Shown: positions 40,971 through 49,890 of the stretch, one piece after another | How positions within the stretch are numbered: the stretch's first letter is position 1 | Layout of the letters: every line of letters starts with the position of its first letter | NCBI RefSeq assembly: GCF_001722335.1 | Contig: NZ_MIHA01000008.1 | Span: forward strand, 185,401 to 249,400 | From: Mycolicibacterium flavescens | GTDB lineage: Bacteria; Actinomycetota; Actinomycetes; Mycobacteriales; Mycobacteriaceae | Reading direction: 5' to 3' | Length of the DNA stretch: 64,000 bases | The notes under the pieces: model-generated | Told to the model about the DNA's origin: nothing | Databases searched by the model: none | Seen by the model: the letters and a program-made list of their open reading frames with translations, nothing else | Translations under genes and position numbers: made by a program

Positions 40971-42317
40971 ATGAGCGATCTGGTGCAGCGGGTGCGTGAG
41001 GTGTTGCCGTCGGTGCGTCGCGATCTGGAGGATCTCGTGCGCATCGAATCCGTGTGGGCCGACCCGGCGCGCCGCGGTGAGGTGCAGCGCAGCGCCGACG
41101 CGGTGGCGAAACTGTTGACCGAGGCGGGTTTGCGCGATGTGCAGATCGTCGCCGAGGGCGGTGCCCCCGCGGTGATCGCGCGGCATCCCGCGCCGCCCGG
41201 CGCGCCGACGGTCCTGCTGTACGCCCACCACGACGTGCAACCCGAGGGCGACCCGGCGCAGTGGGACACCCCGCCGTTCGAGCCGACCGAACGCGACGGG
41301 CGACTCTACGGCCGAGGCACCGCCGACGACAAAGCCGGGATCGCAACACATCTGGCGGCGTTCCGGGCACACGGCGGCAACCCGCCCGTCGGCGTCACGG
41401 TCTTCGTCGAAGGTGAGGAGGAGTCGGGTTCACCGTCGTTGTCGCGGCTGCTGGCCGCCCACCGCGACACGCTGGCCTCCGATGTGATCGTCATCGCCGA
41501 CTCCGACAACTGGAGCACCGAGGTGCCGTCGCTGACCGTGTCGTTGCGTGGGCTCGCCGACTGCGTGGTCGAGGTGGCCACGCTCGACCACGGCCTGCAC
41601 TCGGGGTTGTGGGGCGGTGTGGTGCCCGATGCGCTGAGCGTGCTGGTGCGGCTGCTGGCCAGCCTGCACGACGACGACGGCAACGTCGCGGTCGACGGGC
41701 TGCACGAGACCACCGCCGCCGACGTCGACTACCCGCCCGAGCGGGTCCGCGAGGAGACCGGCCTGCTGCCCGGGGTGTCCGAAATCGGTTCGGGTACTGT
41801 GCCGCAACGGTTGTGGGCCAAACCGGCGATCACGGTGATCGGTATCGACACCACGCCGATCGGCAAGTCGTCGAACACGTTGATCCCGCGGGCCAGGGCC
41901 AAGGTCAGCATGCGGGTGGCGCCCGGCGGCGACGCGGCCGAACACCTGGCGGCGCTGACCCGGCACCTCGAGACGCACGTGCCGTGGGGTGCGCAGGTCA
42001 CCGTCACGCCCGGCGACCTCGGTCAGCCGTACGCCATCGACGCCAGCGGCCCGGTGTACGACGCCGCGCGCGAAGCGTTCCGGACCGCGTGGGGCGCCGA
42101 ACCCGTCGACACCGGTGTGGGCGGGTCGATCCCGTTCATCGCCGAGTTCGCCGAGGCGTTCCCGTCGGCCAAGATCCTGGTCACCGGCGTGGAAGACCCT
42201 GCGACACAAGCGCACAGCGTCAACGAGAGCCTGCACCTGGGCGTGCTCGAGCGCGCCGCGGTCTCGGAGGCGCTGCTGCTGGCGAACCTGGGCTCAGAGC
42301 GCCAGGTCGCGCCGTAG
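40971..42317 (+). CDS. M20 family metallopeptidase (dipeptidase)
   Basis: 448 residues, Rv2522c-type. The first metal His lies in LLYAHHDVQP (approx. residues 80-89), the second metal motif is GRGTADDKAG (approx. 113-122), the catalytic EEE is in VEGEEESGSP (approx. 145-155), and a dimerisation domain spans approx. 200-320. The C-terminal His sits in TQAHSVNES. A di-zinc exopeptidase acting on dipeptides is likely and the protein is cytoplasmic (no signal peptide). Its last 24 bp overlap the bcp gene on the other strand. Confidence 0.93.
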   Translation: MSDLVQRVREVLPSVRRDLEDLVRIESVWADPARRGEVQRSADAVAKLLTEAGLRDVQIVAEGGAPAVIARHPAPPGAPTVLLYAHHDVQPEGDPAQWDTPPFEPTERDGRLYGRGTADDKAGIATHLAAFRAHGGNPPVGVTVFVEGEEESGSPSLSRLLAAHRDTLASDVIVIADSDNWSTEVPSLTVSLRGLADCVVEVATLDHGLHSGLWGGVVPDALSVLVRLLASLHDDDGNVAVDGLHETTAADVDYPPERVREETGLLPGVSEIGSGTVPQRLWAKPAITVIGIDTTPIGKSSNTLIPRARAKVSMRVAPGGDAAEHLAALTRHLETHVPWGAQVTVTPGDLGQPYAIDASGPVYDAAREAFRTAWGAEPVDTGVGGSIPFIAEFAEAFPSAKILVTGVEDPATQAHSVNESLHLGVLERAAVSEALLLANLGSERQVAP

Positions 42318-42767
42318 CTTGGCGACGTGCCCGGTGGCTCGCACGTTGTACTGGGCCACCTCGATCTTGCCCTTCTCGTCGACGACGAACGTCGACCGGA
42401 TGACGCCCTGAACGGTCTTGCCGTACATGGTCTTCTCGCCGTAGGCGCCCCAGGCCGTGAGCACCTCGCGGTCCGGGTCGGACAGCAGGGGGAACGTCAG
42501 GTTCTCCTTGTCGCGGAACTTGGCGAGCTTCTCGGGCTTGTCGGGGGAGATGCCGACAACGTCGAACCCGGCGCCGTCGAGCTCGCGCAGGTTGTCGCGG
42601 AAGTCGCACGCCTGCTTGGTGCAGCCCGGCGTCGACGCCGCCGGATAGAAGTAGACGATCACCTTGCGGCCCTTGTAATCGGACAGCTTCACGGTGTTGC
42701 CGTCGGCGTCGGGCAGGCTGAACGCGGGGGCTTTGTCACCAACCTCGAGTCGCGGAGTCTGTGGCAC
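42294..42767 (-). CDS. bcp: Thioredoxin-dependent peroxiredoxin Bcp/PrxQ
   Basis: 157 residues with a thioredoxin fold. The active site is PAASTPGCTKQACDF with peroxidatic Cys49 and resolving Cys54, the atypical 2-Cys arrangement of PrxQ. It reduces peroxides with electrons from thioredoxin. It is convergent with and overlapping the M20 peptidase, and divergent from the DUF3618 gene, from which it is separated by 112 bp. Confidence 0.95.
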   Translation of the reverse strand: MPQTPRLEVGDKAPAFSLPDADGNTVKLSDYKGRKVIVYFYPAASTPGCTKQACDFRDNLRELDGAGFDVVGISPDKPEKLAKFRDKENLTFPLLSDPDREVLTAWGAYGEKTMYGKTVQGVIRSTFVVDEKGKIEVAQYNVRATGHVAKLRRDLAL

Positions 42768-42879
42768 GCGTGGGCATCCCTTCTGTCGACCGGTGCGCTG
42801 CTGTGCGCGCGGGCTGCTCTAGGGTAGATCGGCAGGCCCCGTCCGGGGAGCAGCGACTGACAGCGGCATGGAGGCGCAC

Positions 42880-43107
42880 GTGGCGGACCGCGATCCCGAA
42901 ACCATCAAGCGGGACATCGATCAGGCGCGCGAACAGCTTGCGGTGACGGTGGACACCCTCGCCGAGCGGGCCAACCCCAGCCGGCTGGCCGACGACGCGA
43001 AGGCCGCGGCCGTGCGTTTCGTCACTAAACCGGCTGTGGCGGTGTCGCTGGCGGGCGTTGGAGCGCTCGCGCTGATTCTTGTGGTGCGCCGGATCCGGCA
43101 GCGCTGA
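42880..43107 (+). CDS. DUF3618 small membrane protein (Rv2520c-type)
   Basis: 75 residues from GTG 42880, which has GGAGG 5 nt upstream (an in-frame ATG at 42868 lacks one). The motif DPETIKRDIDQAREQLAVTVDTLAERANPSRL is typical of DUF3618. A C-terminal transmembrane helix (approx. residues 52-70) ends in VRRIRQR. The family is common next to phage-shock or membrane-stress genes; its role is unknown. Its length equals that of the M. tuberculosis relative. Confidence 0.9.
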   Translation: MADRDPETIKRDIDQAREQLAVTVDTLAERANPSRLADDAKAAAVRFVTKPAVAVSLAGVGALALILVVRRIRQR

Positions 43108-43110
43108 GCG

Positions 43111-43281
43111 TCAGCGCCTGCGCGCTGAACGGAACCAGTCGGCCAGGGAGAAACCCGGGGGATTGGCGACTCGGCCGAGCCTGCTGCAGGTGTGGACCGC
43201 GACGGGGCTCTGGGCAGCGACCTCGTCGGAAGCACCGGCGCCCGCTGCACCCGTCGCAGAGTAACCACCCATCGGCGACAT
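43111..43281 (-). CDS. Candidate 56-residue small protein
   Basis: ATG 43281 to TGA 43111 on the minus strand, missed by usual length limits. GAGGA lies 8 nt before the ATG. The stop is 3 bp from the DUF3618 stop, the tight convergent packing seen elsewhere here. Third codon positions are strongly G/C. The peptide is Ala/Gly-rich at the start, has one Cys and ends in a basic/aromatic tail (FSLADWFRSARRR). No family is recognised. A TAGGGT -10 candidate lies about 70 bp upstream. Confidence 0.45.
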   Translation of the reverse strand: MSPMGGYSATGAAGAGASDEVAAQSPVAVHTCSRLGRVANPPGFSLADWFRSARRR

Positions 43282-43596
43282 CAGCTAAGTCCTCGTTTCC
43301 CGTAGGCCACCACGCTCAGTTACGAGGCGGTGGCGTTCTAGCTAATCAGACCCTAGCAGACGTACCCGTGCCGACACAGTTCAAAACCTGAAAATCCACT
43401 TAGCGGAGATCTTGCTTGTATCGGTGTATGTGCTGGCTGAGCATTGCATACCGACTGGGATGGCCATTGCAGCACGTCCTTCGTTCGCAAAACTAAGAAC
43501 CATAGGATAATTTACAAATTGGTAAGTGGCAACCAAATCACACGTTGCCGGCACTTGTGGCCGCGCACACGGCCCAGCGAGCCGCAGAAAAAGCAA
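43282..43596. other. Gene-free AT-rich strip downstream of tRNA-Lys
   Basis: The part from about 43375 to 43560 is clearly AT-richer than anything else in the window (runs such as AACTAAGAACCATAGGATAATTTACAAATTGGTAAG). Open frames in it lack codon bias. It directly follows the 3' end of tRNA-Lys (minus strand), a usual integration site for mobile elements, so it may be residual foreign DNA. No integrase or att duplication is seen. Confidence 0.5.
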
Positions 43597-43632
43597 AAGA
43601 CGCGACCGCGGCGGTGGCCACGATCGCGTCTT
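43597..43632 (-). terminator. Rho-independent terminator of tRNA-Lys
   Basis: Arms AAGACGCGA and TCGCGTCTT pair perfectly around an 18-nt GC-rich loop that can fold further. On the minus strand the stem is followed by a T-rich tract (TTTTGCTTTTTC). Confidence 0.75.
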
Positions 43633-43646
43633 CCTCAGAGCCTGAG

Positions 43647-43719
<73 letters not shown>

Positions 43720-43893
43720 GCGTGTGAGACAATAACAGGCCTCGTGGGGGAGGGTGAAATCCCGTGCCCAGGCGGCCCCGCGACGGTCATCGAAGGCCTC
43801 CCGGAAGCGACGTCGCCGTCGCTCCCGCGGTGGATTTTGCCCGTAGACTGGGGCCTTAACAATCGATTTCTGATCTGCGAGGTGGAGTTAGTT

Positions 43894-45111
43894 ATGTGGC
43901 GAGTCCGCTCAGTGGCCCGTCCGCGTCGCCGTGCCTGGCTGATCGCCGGCGCGCTGATCCCTGCCGTGATGCTCGGGTTGACCTCGTGCGGGTCCAACAG
44001 CACACCGGCGCAGCCGCAAGTCATCGCCGACAAGGGCACACCCTTCGGCGATCTGCTCGTGCCCAAGCTCACCGCCTCTGTCACCGATGGCGCCGTCGGC
44101 GTCCCGGTCGACTCGCCGGTCACCGTCAGCGCCGAGGACGGCGTGCTCGGCCCGGTCAGCATGCGCAACGAGGACGGGAAGGTCATCTCCGGTGCGGTCA
44201 GCCCGGACGGGTTGAGTTGGTCGACCACCGAACCGCTGGGCTACAACAAGCGTTACACCCTGACGGCCGAGTCGCTGGGCCTCGGCGGGGCCACCAGTCG
44301 GAAGATGTCGTTCGAAACGCATTCGCCGGAGAACCTGACCATGCCCTACGTCCTGCCCAACGAGGGCGAGGTCGTCGGGGTCGGGCAGCCGATCGCGATC
44401 CGGTTCGACGAGAACATCCCGAACCGGGTGGCCGCGCAGAAGGCCATCAAGGTCAAGACCACCCCGGAGGTGGAGGGCGCGTTCTACTGGCTCAACAACC
44501 GCGAGGTGCGCTGGCGCCCGAAGGACTACTGGAAGCCCGGCACCAAGGTCGAGGTCGACGTCAACACCTACGGCGTGGACCTCGGCGACGGTCTGTTCGG
44601 TCAGGACGACGTCAAGACCACGTTCTCGATCGGCGACCAGGTCATCACCACCGTCGACGACAACACCAAGACGCTGACCGTCAAGCGCAACGGCGAGGTG
44701 ATCAAGACCATGCCGGTGTCGATGGGCAAGAACAGCACACCGACCAACAACGGCGTCTACATCGTCGGCGACCGGCTGTCGCACATGGTGATGGACTCGT
44801 CGACCTACGGCGTTCCGGTCAACTCGCCCAACGGGTATCGCACCGAGGTCGACTGGGCCACCCAGATCTCCTACAGCGGCATCTACGTGCACGCCGCGCC
44901 GTGGTCGGTGGGCAGCCAGGGCTCGAGCAACGTCAGCCACGGCTGCATCAACGTCAGCACGAGCAACGGCAAGTGGTTCCACGACAACTCCAAGCGCGGC
45001 GACATCGTCGAGATCGTCAACACCGTCGGGACGACGCTGCCGGGCACCGACGGCCTCGGTGACTGGAACATCCCGTGGGAGACGTGGAAGGCCGGCAACG
45101 CCAACCTCTGA
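43894..45111 (+). CDS. ldtB: L,D-transpeptidase LdtB (LdtMt2-type lipoprotein)
   Basis: 405 residues, ATG 43894 with GGTGGAG 6 nt upstream. The lipoprotein signal peptide ends at LTSC (Cys32). Two immunoglobulin-like domains (approx. residues 50-145 and 146-245) precede the YkuD catalytic domain (approx. 247-375) with His333 in YVHAAPW and the nucleophile Cys351 in SHGCINV. A C-terminal Trp-rich tail packs on the domain. The enzyme makes 3-3 meso-DAP crosslinks in peptidoglycan and is the carbapenem target. Length and residues match M. tuberculosis Rv2518c with a 3-residue offset. Confidence 0.97.
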   Translation: MWRVRSVARPRRRAWLIAGALIPAVMLGLTSCGSNSTPAQPQVIADKGTPFGDLLVPKLTASVTDGAVGVPVDSPVTVSAEDGVLGPVSMRNEDGKVISGAVSPDGLSWSTTEPLGYNKRYTLTAESLGLGGATSRKMSFETHSPENLTMPYVLPNEGEVVGVGQPIAIRFDENIPNRVAAQKAIKVKTTPEVEGAFYWLNNREVRWRPKDYWKPGTKVEVDVNTYGVDLGDGLFGQDDVKTTFSIGDQVITTVDDNTKTLTVKRNGEVIKTMPVSMGKNSTPTNNGVYIVGDRLSHMVMDSSTYGVPVNSPNGYRTEVDWATQISYSGIYVHAAPWSVGSQGSSNVSHGCINVSTSNGKWFHDNSKRGDIVEIVNTVGTTLPGTDGLGDWNIPWETWKAGNANL

Positions 45112-45138
45112 GGCGGTTGGCGTCTCAAGCAACAAAAA

Positions 45139-45172
45139 GGGTCAGGGAGCGGATGATTCCGCTCCCTGACCC
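45139..45172. terminator. 15-bp hairpin between ldtB and tRNA-His
   Basis: GGGTCAGGGAGCGGA and its exact complement flank a 4-nt loop. On the minus strand it is followed by TTTTTGTTG, making it a strong rho-independent terminator for tRNA-His; it can also stop ldtB transcripts. Confidence 0.88.
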
Positions 45173-45177
45173 GTTTG

Positions 45178-45251
45178 GGTGGCTGACGGGACTCGAACCC
45201 GCGACAGCCAGGATCACAACCTGGTGCTCTACCAACTGAACTACAGCCACC
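45178..45251 (-). tRNA. tRNA-His (anticodon GTG)
   Basis: The minus strand gives a cloverleaf with acceptor GTGGCTG/CAGCCAC, D-loop AGTTCAGTTGGTAGAGC, anticodon loop TTGTGAT reading GTG, and the TΨC arm CGGGTTCGAGTCCCG. The extra G at the -1 position typical of tRNA-His is encoded (45251) and faces C. Confidence 0.95.
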
Positions 45252-45284
45252 ATTGCCGCGTCGTGCGATGCGGCGACGTCGATA

Positions 45285-45932
45285 CTAGCCGCTCGGACGC
45301 TGCGCAGCCGAATCGATATCCTTCGCGTCGCCGTCCGGCGGGCCGAGTTCCTCGGCGATGGCCGCAATATCGCTGGTCGACGGTCCGGGCGGCGGTACGA
45401 ACGCGGTGCGCCGGTAATACTGCAACTCGCGGATCGACTCGTGGATGTCGGCCAGCGCGCGGTGCGCCAGGCCCTTTTCCGGCTGGCCGAAGTAGATCCG
45501 CGGATACCAGCGGCGGCACAGTTCCTTGATCGAGCTGACGTCGATCATCCGGTAGTGCAGGAAGTCGTCGAGCTTGGGCATGTCGCGGGCGATGAACCCG
45601 CGGTCGGTGGCGATCGAGTTGCCCGCCAGCGGAGCCGTCTTGGCCTGCTTGACGTGTCCGCGGATGTAGTCGAGCACCAACTCCTCGGCCTCGGCCACGG
45701 TGACCGTGGAGGCCCGCACCTCCTCGATCAGGCCCGACCGCGTGTGCATGTCGGTGACCACCGGGATCATCGCCGACAACGCCTCGTCGTCCGTGTGAAT
45801 CACCACGTCGAGGCCTTCACCCAGGATGTTGAGGTCAGCGTCGGTCACCAAAACCGCGATCTCGATGAGCCGGTCGTGCTTGAGGTCCAGCCCCGTCATC
45901 TCGCAGTCAATCCACACCAGTTCGTCACGCAC
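45285..45932 (-). CDS. orn: Oligoribonuclease
   Basis: 215 residues, GTG start. It is a DEDDh 3'-5' exonuclease: WIDCEMTGL (Asp and Glu, approx. residues 7-15), the third acidic residue in the [12 protein letters not shown] segment (approx. 108-119), and [10 protein letters not shown] with the His and Asp near residue 157-162. It degrades 2-5-nt RNA and pGpG in the cytoplasm. The C-terminal 30 residues are longer than the E. coli form (181 residues), as is usual in mycobacteria. It shows the same gene order as Rv2511. Confidence 0.95.
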   Translation of the reverse strand: MRDELVWIDCEMTGLDLKHDRLIEIAVLVTDADLNILGEGLDVVIHTDDEALSAMIPVVTDMHTRSGLIEEVRASTVTVAEAEELVLDYIRGHVKQAKTAPLAGNSIATDRGFIARDMPKLDDFLHYRMIDVSSIKELCRRWYPRIYFGQPEKGLAHRALADIHESIRELQYYRRTAFVPPPGPSTSDIAAIAEELGPPDGDAKDIDSAAQRPSG

Positions 45933-46032
45933 GATCTGTTCTTCCCGTCGCTTCGCTCGCCACGACGCTCACAGTAAGCCTTACCGCCGTCCGTGGCCTG
46001 CTGCACCCGCCCCTGCCGCGCACGGCGCGAAG

Positions 46033-46038
46033 TAGGGT
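46033..46038 (+). promoter_or_regulatory. -10 element TAGGGT for the leaderless HerA-like gene
   Basis: TAGGGT is followed by 7 nt (GCCTGCC) and the ATG at 46046. No Shine-Dalgarno site is present, so a leaderless mRNA is likely. Confidence 0.6.
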
Positions 46039-46045
46039 GCCTGCC

Positions 46046-47644
46046 ATGACCAGTGAGCCGGCCACCAGCCCCGCACAGCAGATCGCCGCAGGTTACGCCG
46101 CTGAAGGCGCCGCCCTGGAACTCGGCACCGTAGTCGTCGACGGCGCCTGTGACCCGTCCGCGCGCGTCCGGATTCCGTTGGCGACGGTCAACCGGCACGG
46201 GCTGATCGCCGGCGCCACCGGTACCGGCAAGACCAAATCGCTGCAGGTGCTCGCCGAACAGCTCTCGGCGGCCGGGGTGCCGTGCGTGATGGCCGACATC
46301 AAGGGCGACCTCTCCGGGCTGGCGCGCCCCGCGGCGGCCGACGCGAACATCGAAGCGCGCGCCCACGACACCGGCGACGACTGGACCCCGAAGTCGTATC
46401 CCGTCGAGTTCCTCTCGCTCGGCACCACCGGAATCGGCGTCCCCGTGCGCGCGACCGTCTCCAGCTTCGGGCCGATCCTGCTGTCGAAGGTGCTCGGGCT
46501 GAACGCCACCCAGGAGTCGACGCTGGGGCTGATCTTCCACTGGGCCGACCAGAAGGGTCTCTCGCTGCTCGACCTGAAGGATCTGCGCGCGGTGATCCAG
46601 TACCTCACCAGCGACGAGGGCAAGCCCGAACTCAAGGCGCTGGGCGCGGTGTCGACCAGCACAGCCGGGGTGATCCTGCGCGCGCTGGTCAACCTCGAAG
46701 CCGACGGCGGCGACACGTTCTTCGGCGAACCCGAACTCGAACCCGACGACCTGCTGCGCGTCGACGACCAGGGCCGCGGGATCATCACCCTGCTCGAACT
46801 CGGCAGCCAGGGCACGCGGCCGGTGATGTTCTCCACGTTCCTGATGTGGGTGCTCGCCGACCTGTTCACGTCGCTGCCCGAAGTCGGCGACCTCGACAAG
46901 CCCAAGCTGGTGTTCTTCTTCGACGAGGCGCACGTGCTGTTCTCCGACGCGTCCAAGGCGTTCCTCGAACAGGTCGAACAAACCGTCAAGCTGATCCGGT
47001 CCAAGGGCGTCGGCGTGTTCTTCTGCACCCAGCTGCCCACCGACGTCCCCAAAGACGTGCTGTCCCAACTCGGTGCGCGGATCCAGCACGCGCTGCGGGC
47101 GTTCACCCCCGACGACGAGAAGGCATTGACCAAGACCGTCCGTACCTACCCGAAAACCAGTGTGTACGACCTGAAGTCGGCGCTGACCTCGTTGGGTATC
47201 GGTGAGGCTGTGGTGACCGTGCTCTCGGAGAAGGGGATACCGACCCCGGTCGCCTGGACGCGGATGCGCGCGCCGCGCTCGCTGATGGACACCATCGGGA
47301 CCGACGCGATCACCGCAGCCGCGAAAGCCAGTCCGCTGCAGGCAGAGTACGGCCAGACCATCGACCGCGAGTCGGCCTATGAACGGCTCAACGCGAAACT
47401 GGCCCCACCACCGGAGCCCGAGCCTGTTCCTGTCCCGCAGTACGACGAGGCCCTGCCGCCTCCGTTGCCCCCGGTCGCCGGTGAGGTGCGTTCGCCCGGC
47501 ACCGCCGAGCCTTCGATGATGGAGAAGGTCGTCAACAGCCCGGCGTTCAAGAGCGCGATGCGCTCGGCGGGAACGGTGATCGGCCGCGAGATCACCCGCA
47601 GCATCTTCGGTACCGGGACCCGTCGCCGGCGCCGCCGCCGCTAG
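46046..47644 (+). CDS. HerA-like/DUF853 ATPase (Rv2510c-type)
   Basis: 532 residues from the leaderless ATG 46046 (a GTG 9 bp earlier overlaps the -10 element). Walker A is GATGTGKTKS (approx. residues 58-67) and Walker B is KLVFFFDEAHVLF (approx. 290-302). A FtsK/HerA-type RecA fold is followed by an Arg-finger region (QLGARIQHALRAF) and a Pro-rich linker; the tail is very basic (RRRRRR). DUF853 proteins are hexameric DNA-translocase-like ATPases with no settled function. The stop is followed by a palindromic repeat. Confidence 0.92.
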   Translation: MTSEPATSPAQQIAAGYAAEGAALELGTVVVDGACDPSARVRIPLATVNRHGLIAGATGTGKTKSLQVLAEQLSAAGVPCVMADIKGDLSGLARPAAADANIEARAHDTGDDWTPKSYPVEFLSLGTTGIGVPVRATVSSFGPILLSKVLGLNATQESTLGLIFHWADQKGLSLLDLKDLRAVIQYLTSDEGKPELKALGAVSTSTAGVILRALVNLEADGGDTFFGEPELEPDDLLRVDDQGRGIITLLELGSQGTRPVMFSTFLMWVLADLFTSLPEVGDLDKPKLVFFFDEAHVLFSDASKAFLEQVEQTVKLIRSKGVGVFFCTQLPTDVPKDVLSQLGARIQHALRAFTPDDEKALTKTVRTYPKTSVYDLKSALTSLGIGEAVVTVLSEKGIPTPVAWTRMRAPRSLMDTIGTDAITAAAKASPLQAEYGQTIDRESAYERLNAKLAPPPEPEPVPVPQYDEALPPPLPPVAGEVRSPGTAEPSMMEKVVNSPAFKSAMRSAGTVIGREITRSIFGTGTRRRRRRR

Positions 47645-47654
47645 CCCGTTGCGC

Positions 47655-47711
47655 CGAAACTGTATTCCAGCAGCGAAAGTGCGAGATAACCCCTGCTGGA
47701 ATGCAGTTTCG
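47655..47711. repeat. Dispersed intergenic palindromic repeat, copy 2
   Basis: CGAAACTGTATTCCAGCAG pairs with CTGCTGGAATGCAGTTTCG (one mismatch, 19-bp arms). It is homologous along its length to the element at 18036-18096, including the spacer start GCGAAAGTGCGAG. It also lies between convergent genes. Confidence 0.78.
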
Positions 47712-47725
47712 CGGAAAAAAGCTGA

Positions 47726-48532
47726 TTAGCCGCCGCCGAGTTTCTTGTACACCGCGCCGACGATCGGCGTCACGATCGCCCGCGGGGTGTAACCGGCCGC
47801 CACCGACATCGCCTTCGACGTCACCCCGGGCACGATGCGCATCTTGTTGCGCTCCAACGCATCCAGCGACTGCTTGGCGGTGTACTGGGTGGAGATCCAC
47901 AGGAAGTCGGGGATCAGCTTCTCCACCAGCGACTGTTCGTCCTCCGAGGGCAGCGTCTCACGCACCGGGCCGGGGGCGAGCAGCGTCACATGCACACCGA
48001 CCTTCTTGAGCTCACCGCGCAGCGACTCGCTGAACGTGTTGACGAACGCCTTCGTCGCGGCATAGGTCGCGTTGTTCGGGATCGGCGAATTGCCCGCTGC
48101 CGAACCGGAAATCAGGATCCCGCCGGCCTTGCGTTCGACCATCCCGGGCAACACCGCGAGCACCAGGTCGTGCACGCCGAGGACATTGAGCTGGACCTGC
48201 GCCTTCTCGTCGGCGGGATCCAGCGACGACACCGGCCCGAACGTCGCGGTGCCGGCGTTGGCGCACAGGATCGAGATGTTGCGAGTGGCGAGTTCGTCGC
48301 ACAGCTTGGTGCGGTCGGTCGGATCGGCCAGGTCGGTCGGGCGCACCTCGACCGTCACGCCGTACTGCGCGGTGATCCGATCGGCCAACGCGCGCAGCAC
48401 CTCCTCGCGGCGCGCGGTGATGATCAGATGGTGCCCGCGAGCGGCGAGTTCGAGGGCCAGTGCCTCACCGATGTTCTGGGACGCACCGGTGACGACGGCG
48501 CGGGCGTCGGCGCTGGGAGCGGGGACTGACAT
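47726..48532 (-). CDS. Short-chain dehydrogenase (Rv2509-type)
   Basis: 268 residues from ATG 48532, which has TATAGT 7 nt upstream (leaderless). It has the NADP motif VVTGASQNIGEALALEL (approx. residues 11-27), NAG in CANAGTATF, Ser in ILISGSAAG and the catalytic YAATK (approx. 158-162). It is 268 residues, like the M. tuberculosis relative, which has been linked to the mycolate reductase family (CmrA); orthology to CmrA itself is not claimed here. The C-terminus has a hydrophobic segment that may associate with membrane. It is divergent from the MFS gene. Confidence 0.9.
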   Translation of the reverse strand: MSVPAPSADARAVVTGASQNIGEALALELAARGHHLIITARREEVLRALADRITAQYGVTVEVRPTDLADPTDRTKLCDELATRNISILCANAGTATFGPVSSLDPADEKAQVQLNVLGVHDLVLAVLPGMVERKAGGILISGSAAGNSPIPNNATYAATKAFVNTFSESLRGELKKVGVHVTLLAPGPVRETLPSEDEQSLVEKLIPDFLWISTQYTAKQSLDALERNKMRIVPGVTSKAMSVAAGYTPRAIVTPIVGAVYKKLGGG

Positions 48533-48539
48533 GGGCCGG

Positions 48540-48545
48540 ACTATA
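48540..48545 (-). promoter_or_regulatory. -10 element TATAGT for the leaderless SDR
   Basis: On the minus strand TATAGT is followed by CCGGCCC (7 nt) and the ATG. The opposite strand of the same 26-bp gap has TATCGT 9 nt before the MFS ATG, so two divergent promoters overlap here and cannot be used at the same time. Confidence 0.6.
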
Positions 48546-48558
48546 TCGTGGGCGGACC

Positions 48559-49890
48559 ATGACCGAGGCACCCGATTCGACCCGTCCGTCCGCCCGGATC
48601 GGGGGTCGCAAGCAGATCGTCGCGTGGGCCCTGTGGGACTTCGGGGCGACGGGCCTCAACGCCATGGTCGTGACGTTCGTGTTCTCGGTCTACCTGACCA
48701 GTGCCGTCGGCGACGACCTGCCCGGCGCCGCCAGCCCGGCCAGTTGGCTTGGCTGGGCGCTGGGACTGGCCGGACTGGTGGTCGCGCTGCTGGCTCCGGT
48801 CACCGGCGTCTGGGTCGACGCGCCCTGGCGGCGCCGACGGGTGCTGGCGGTGCTGAGCGCGCTGGCTGTCGTCCTGACCGCGGCGATGAGCCAGATCCGC
48901 GACGACTACCACTACCTGCTTCCGGGCCTGCTGCTGCTGGCCGCCGCGTCGGCGTGCAACGAACTGGCCACAGTGCCCTACAACGCGATGCTGCGTCAGC
49001 TGTCCACCCCGCAGACCTCCGGGCAGATCTCCGGAATGGGTTTGGGGCTGGGCTATCTCGGCAGCGTCGTGCTCCTGCTCATCGGCTACTTCGGGTTCAT
49101 CGCCGGCGACGGTGACACCCGCGGACTGCTCGGCATCGCGGCCGCCGACGGTGAGAACATCCGCGCCGTCATGGTGCTGACCGCCGTGTGGTTCGGGTTG
49201 TTCGCACTGCCGGTGCTGATCGCGGCGCCCAGCGAGCCGCGCGACCCCGCCCGGGAACGCCCCGGGCTCGGCTTCTTCGGCGGCTACCGGGTGCTGTGGT
49301 CGGAGATCGTCAGCGAGTGGCGCCGCGACCATCACGTCGTCTACTACCTGATCGCGAGCGCGGTGTTCCGCGACGGGCTGACCGGCATCTTCGCGTTCGG
49401 CGCGGTGCTCGGCGTCAACGTCTACGGCATCTCCGGCGCCGACGTGCTGCTGTTCGGGGTGAGCGCCAGCACGATCGCGGCGATCGGCGCGGTCATCGGA
49501 GGCCTGCTCGACGACCGGTTCGGCGCCAAACCCGTCATCGTCGTATCGCTGGCGTCGATGATCGCCGTCGGATCGACCCTGATGGTGCTCGACGGGCCGA
49601 TGGCGTTCTGGGCCTGCGGGTTGGCGCTGTGTCTGTTCATCGGCCCGACGCTGTCGGCGGCGCGCACGTTGATGCTGCGGCTGTCGGCCGACGGCAAGGA
49701 GGGCGTGGCGTTCGGCCTGTACACCACCACCGGGCGGGCGGTGTCGTTCCTGGCGCCGGTGTTGTTCTCGGTGTTCATCGCGATCTTCGGGACCGACCGC
49801 GCCGGGATGGGCGGCCTTCTGGTGGTGCTGGCCGCCGGCCTGCTGGCGATGCTGGCCGTGCGGGTGCCCAGAACCGGGGAAAGCCGCTAA
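48559..49890 (+). CDS. MFS transporter of the UMF1/Atg22 type (Rv2508c-type)
   Basis: 443 residues with about twelve transmembrane segments. It starts IGGRKQIVAWALWDFGATGLNAMVVTF, the typical UMF1 N-terminal motif (Trp-Asp-Phe-Gly), and has EPRDPARERPGLGFFGG in the central loop. Substrate unknown; fungal Atg22 relatives export amino acids. The start is very close to the divergent SDR promoter. Its stop overlaps the convergent proline-rich gene by 4 bp. Confidence 0.9.
   Translation: MTEAPDSTRPSARIGGRKQIVAWALWDFGATGLNAMVVTFVFSVYLTSAVGDDLPGAASPASWLGWALGLAGLVVALLAPVTGVWVDAPWRRRRVLAVLSALAVVLTAAMSQIRDDYHYLLPGLLLLAAASACNELATVPYNAMLRQLSTPQTSGQISGMGLGLGYLGSVVLLLIGYFGFIAGDGDTRGLLGIAAADGENIRAVMVLTAVWFGLFALPVLIAAPSEPRDPARERPGLGFFGGYRVLWSEIVSEWRRDHHVVYYLIASAVFRDGLTGIFAFGAVLGVNVYGISGADVLLFGVSASTIAAIGAVIGGLLDDRFGAKPVIVVSLASMIAVGSTLMVLDGPMAFWACGLALCLFIGPTLSAARTLMLRLSADGKEGVAFGLYTTTGRAVSFLAPVLFSVFIAIFGTDRAGMGGLLVVLAAGLLAMLAVRVPRTGESR

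Noticed and set aside
43381..43596. Open frames in the AT-rich strip next to tRNA-Lys
   Set aside because: They lack the codon bias of the genome, have no ribosome site and show no recognisable domain.
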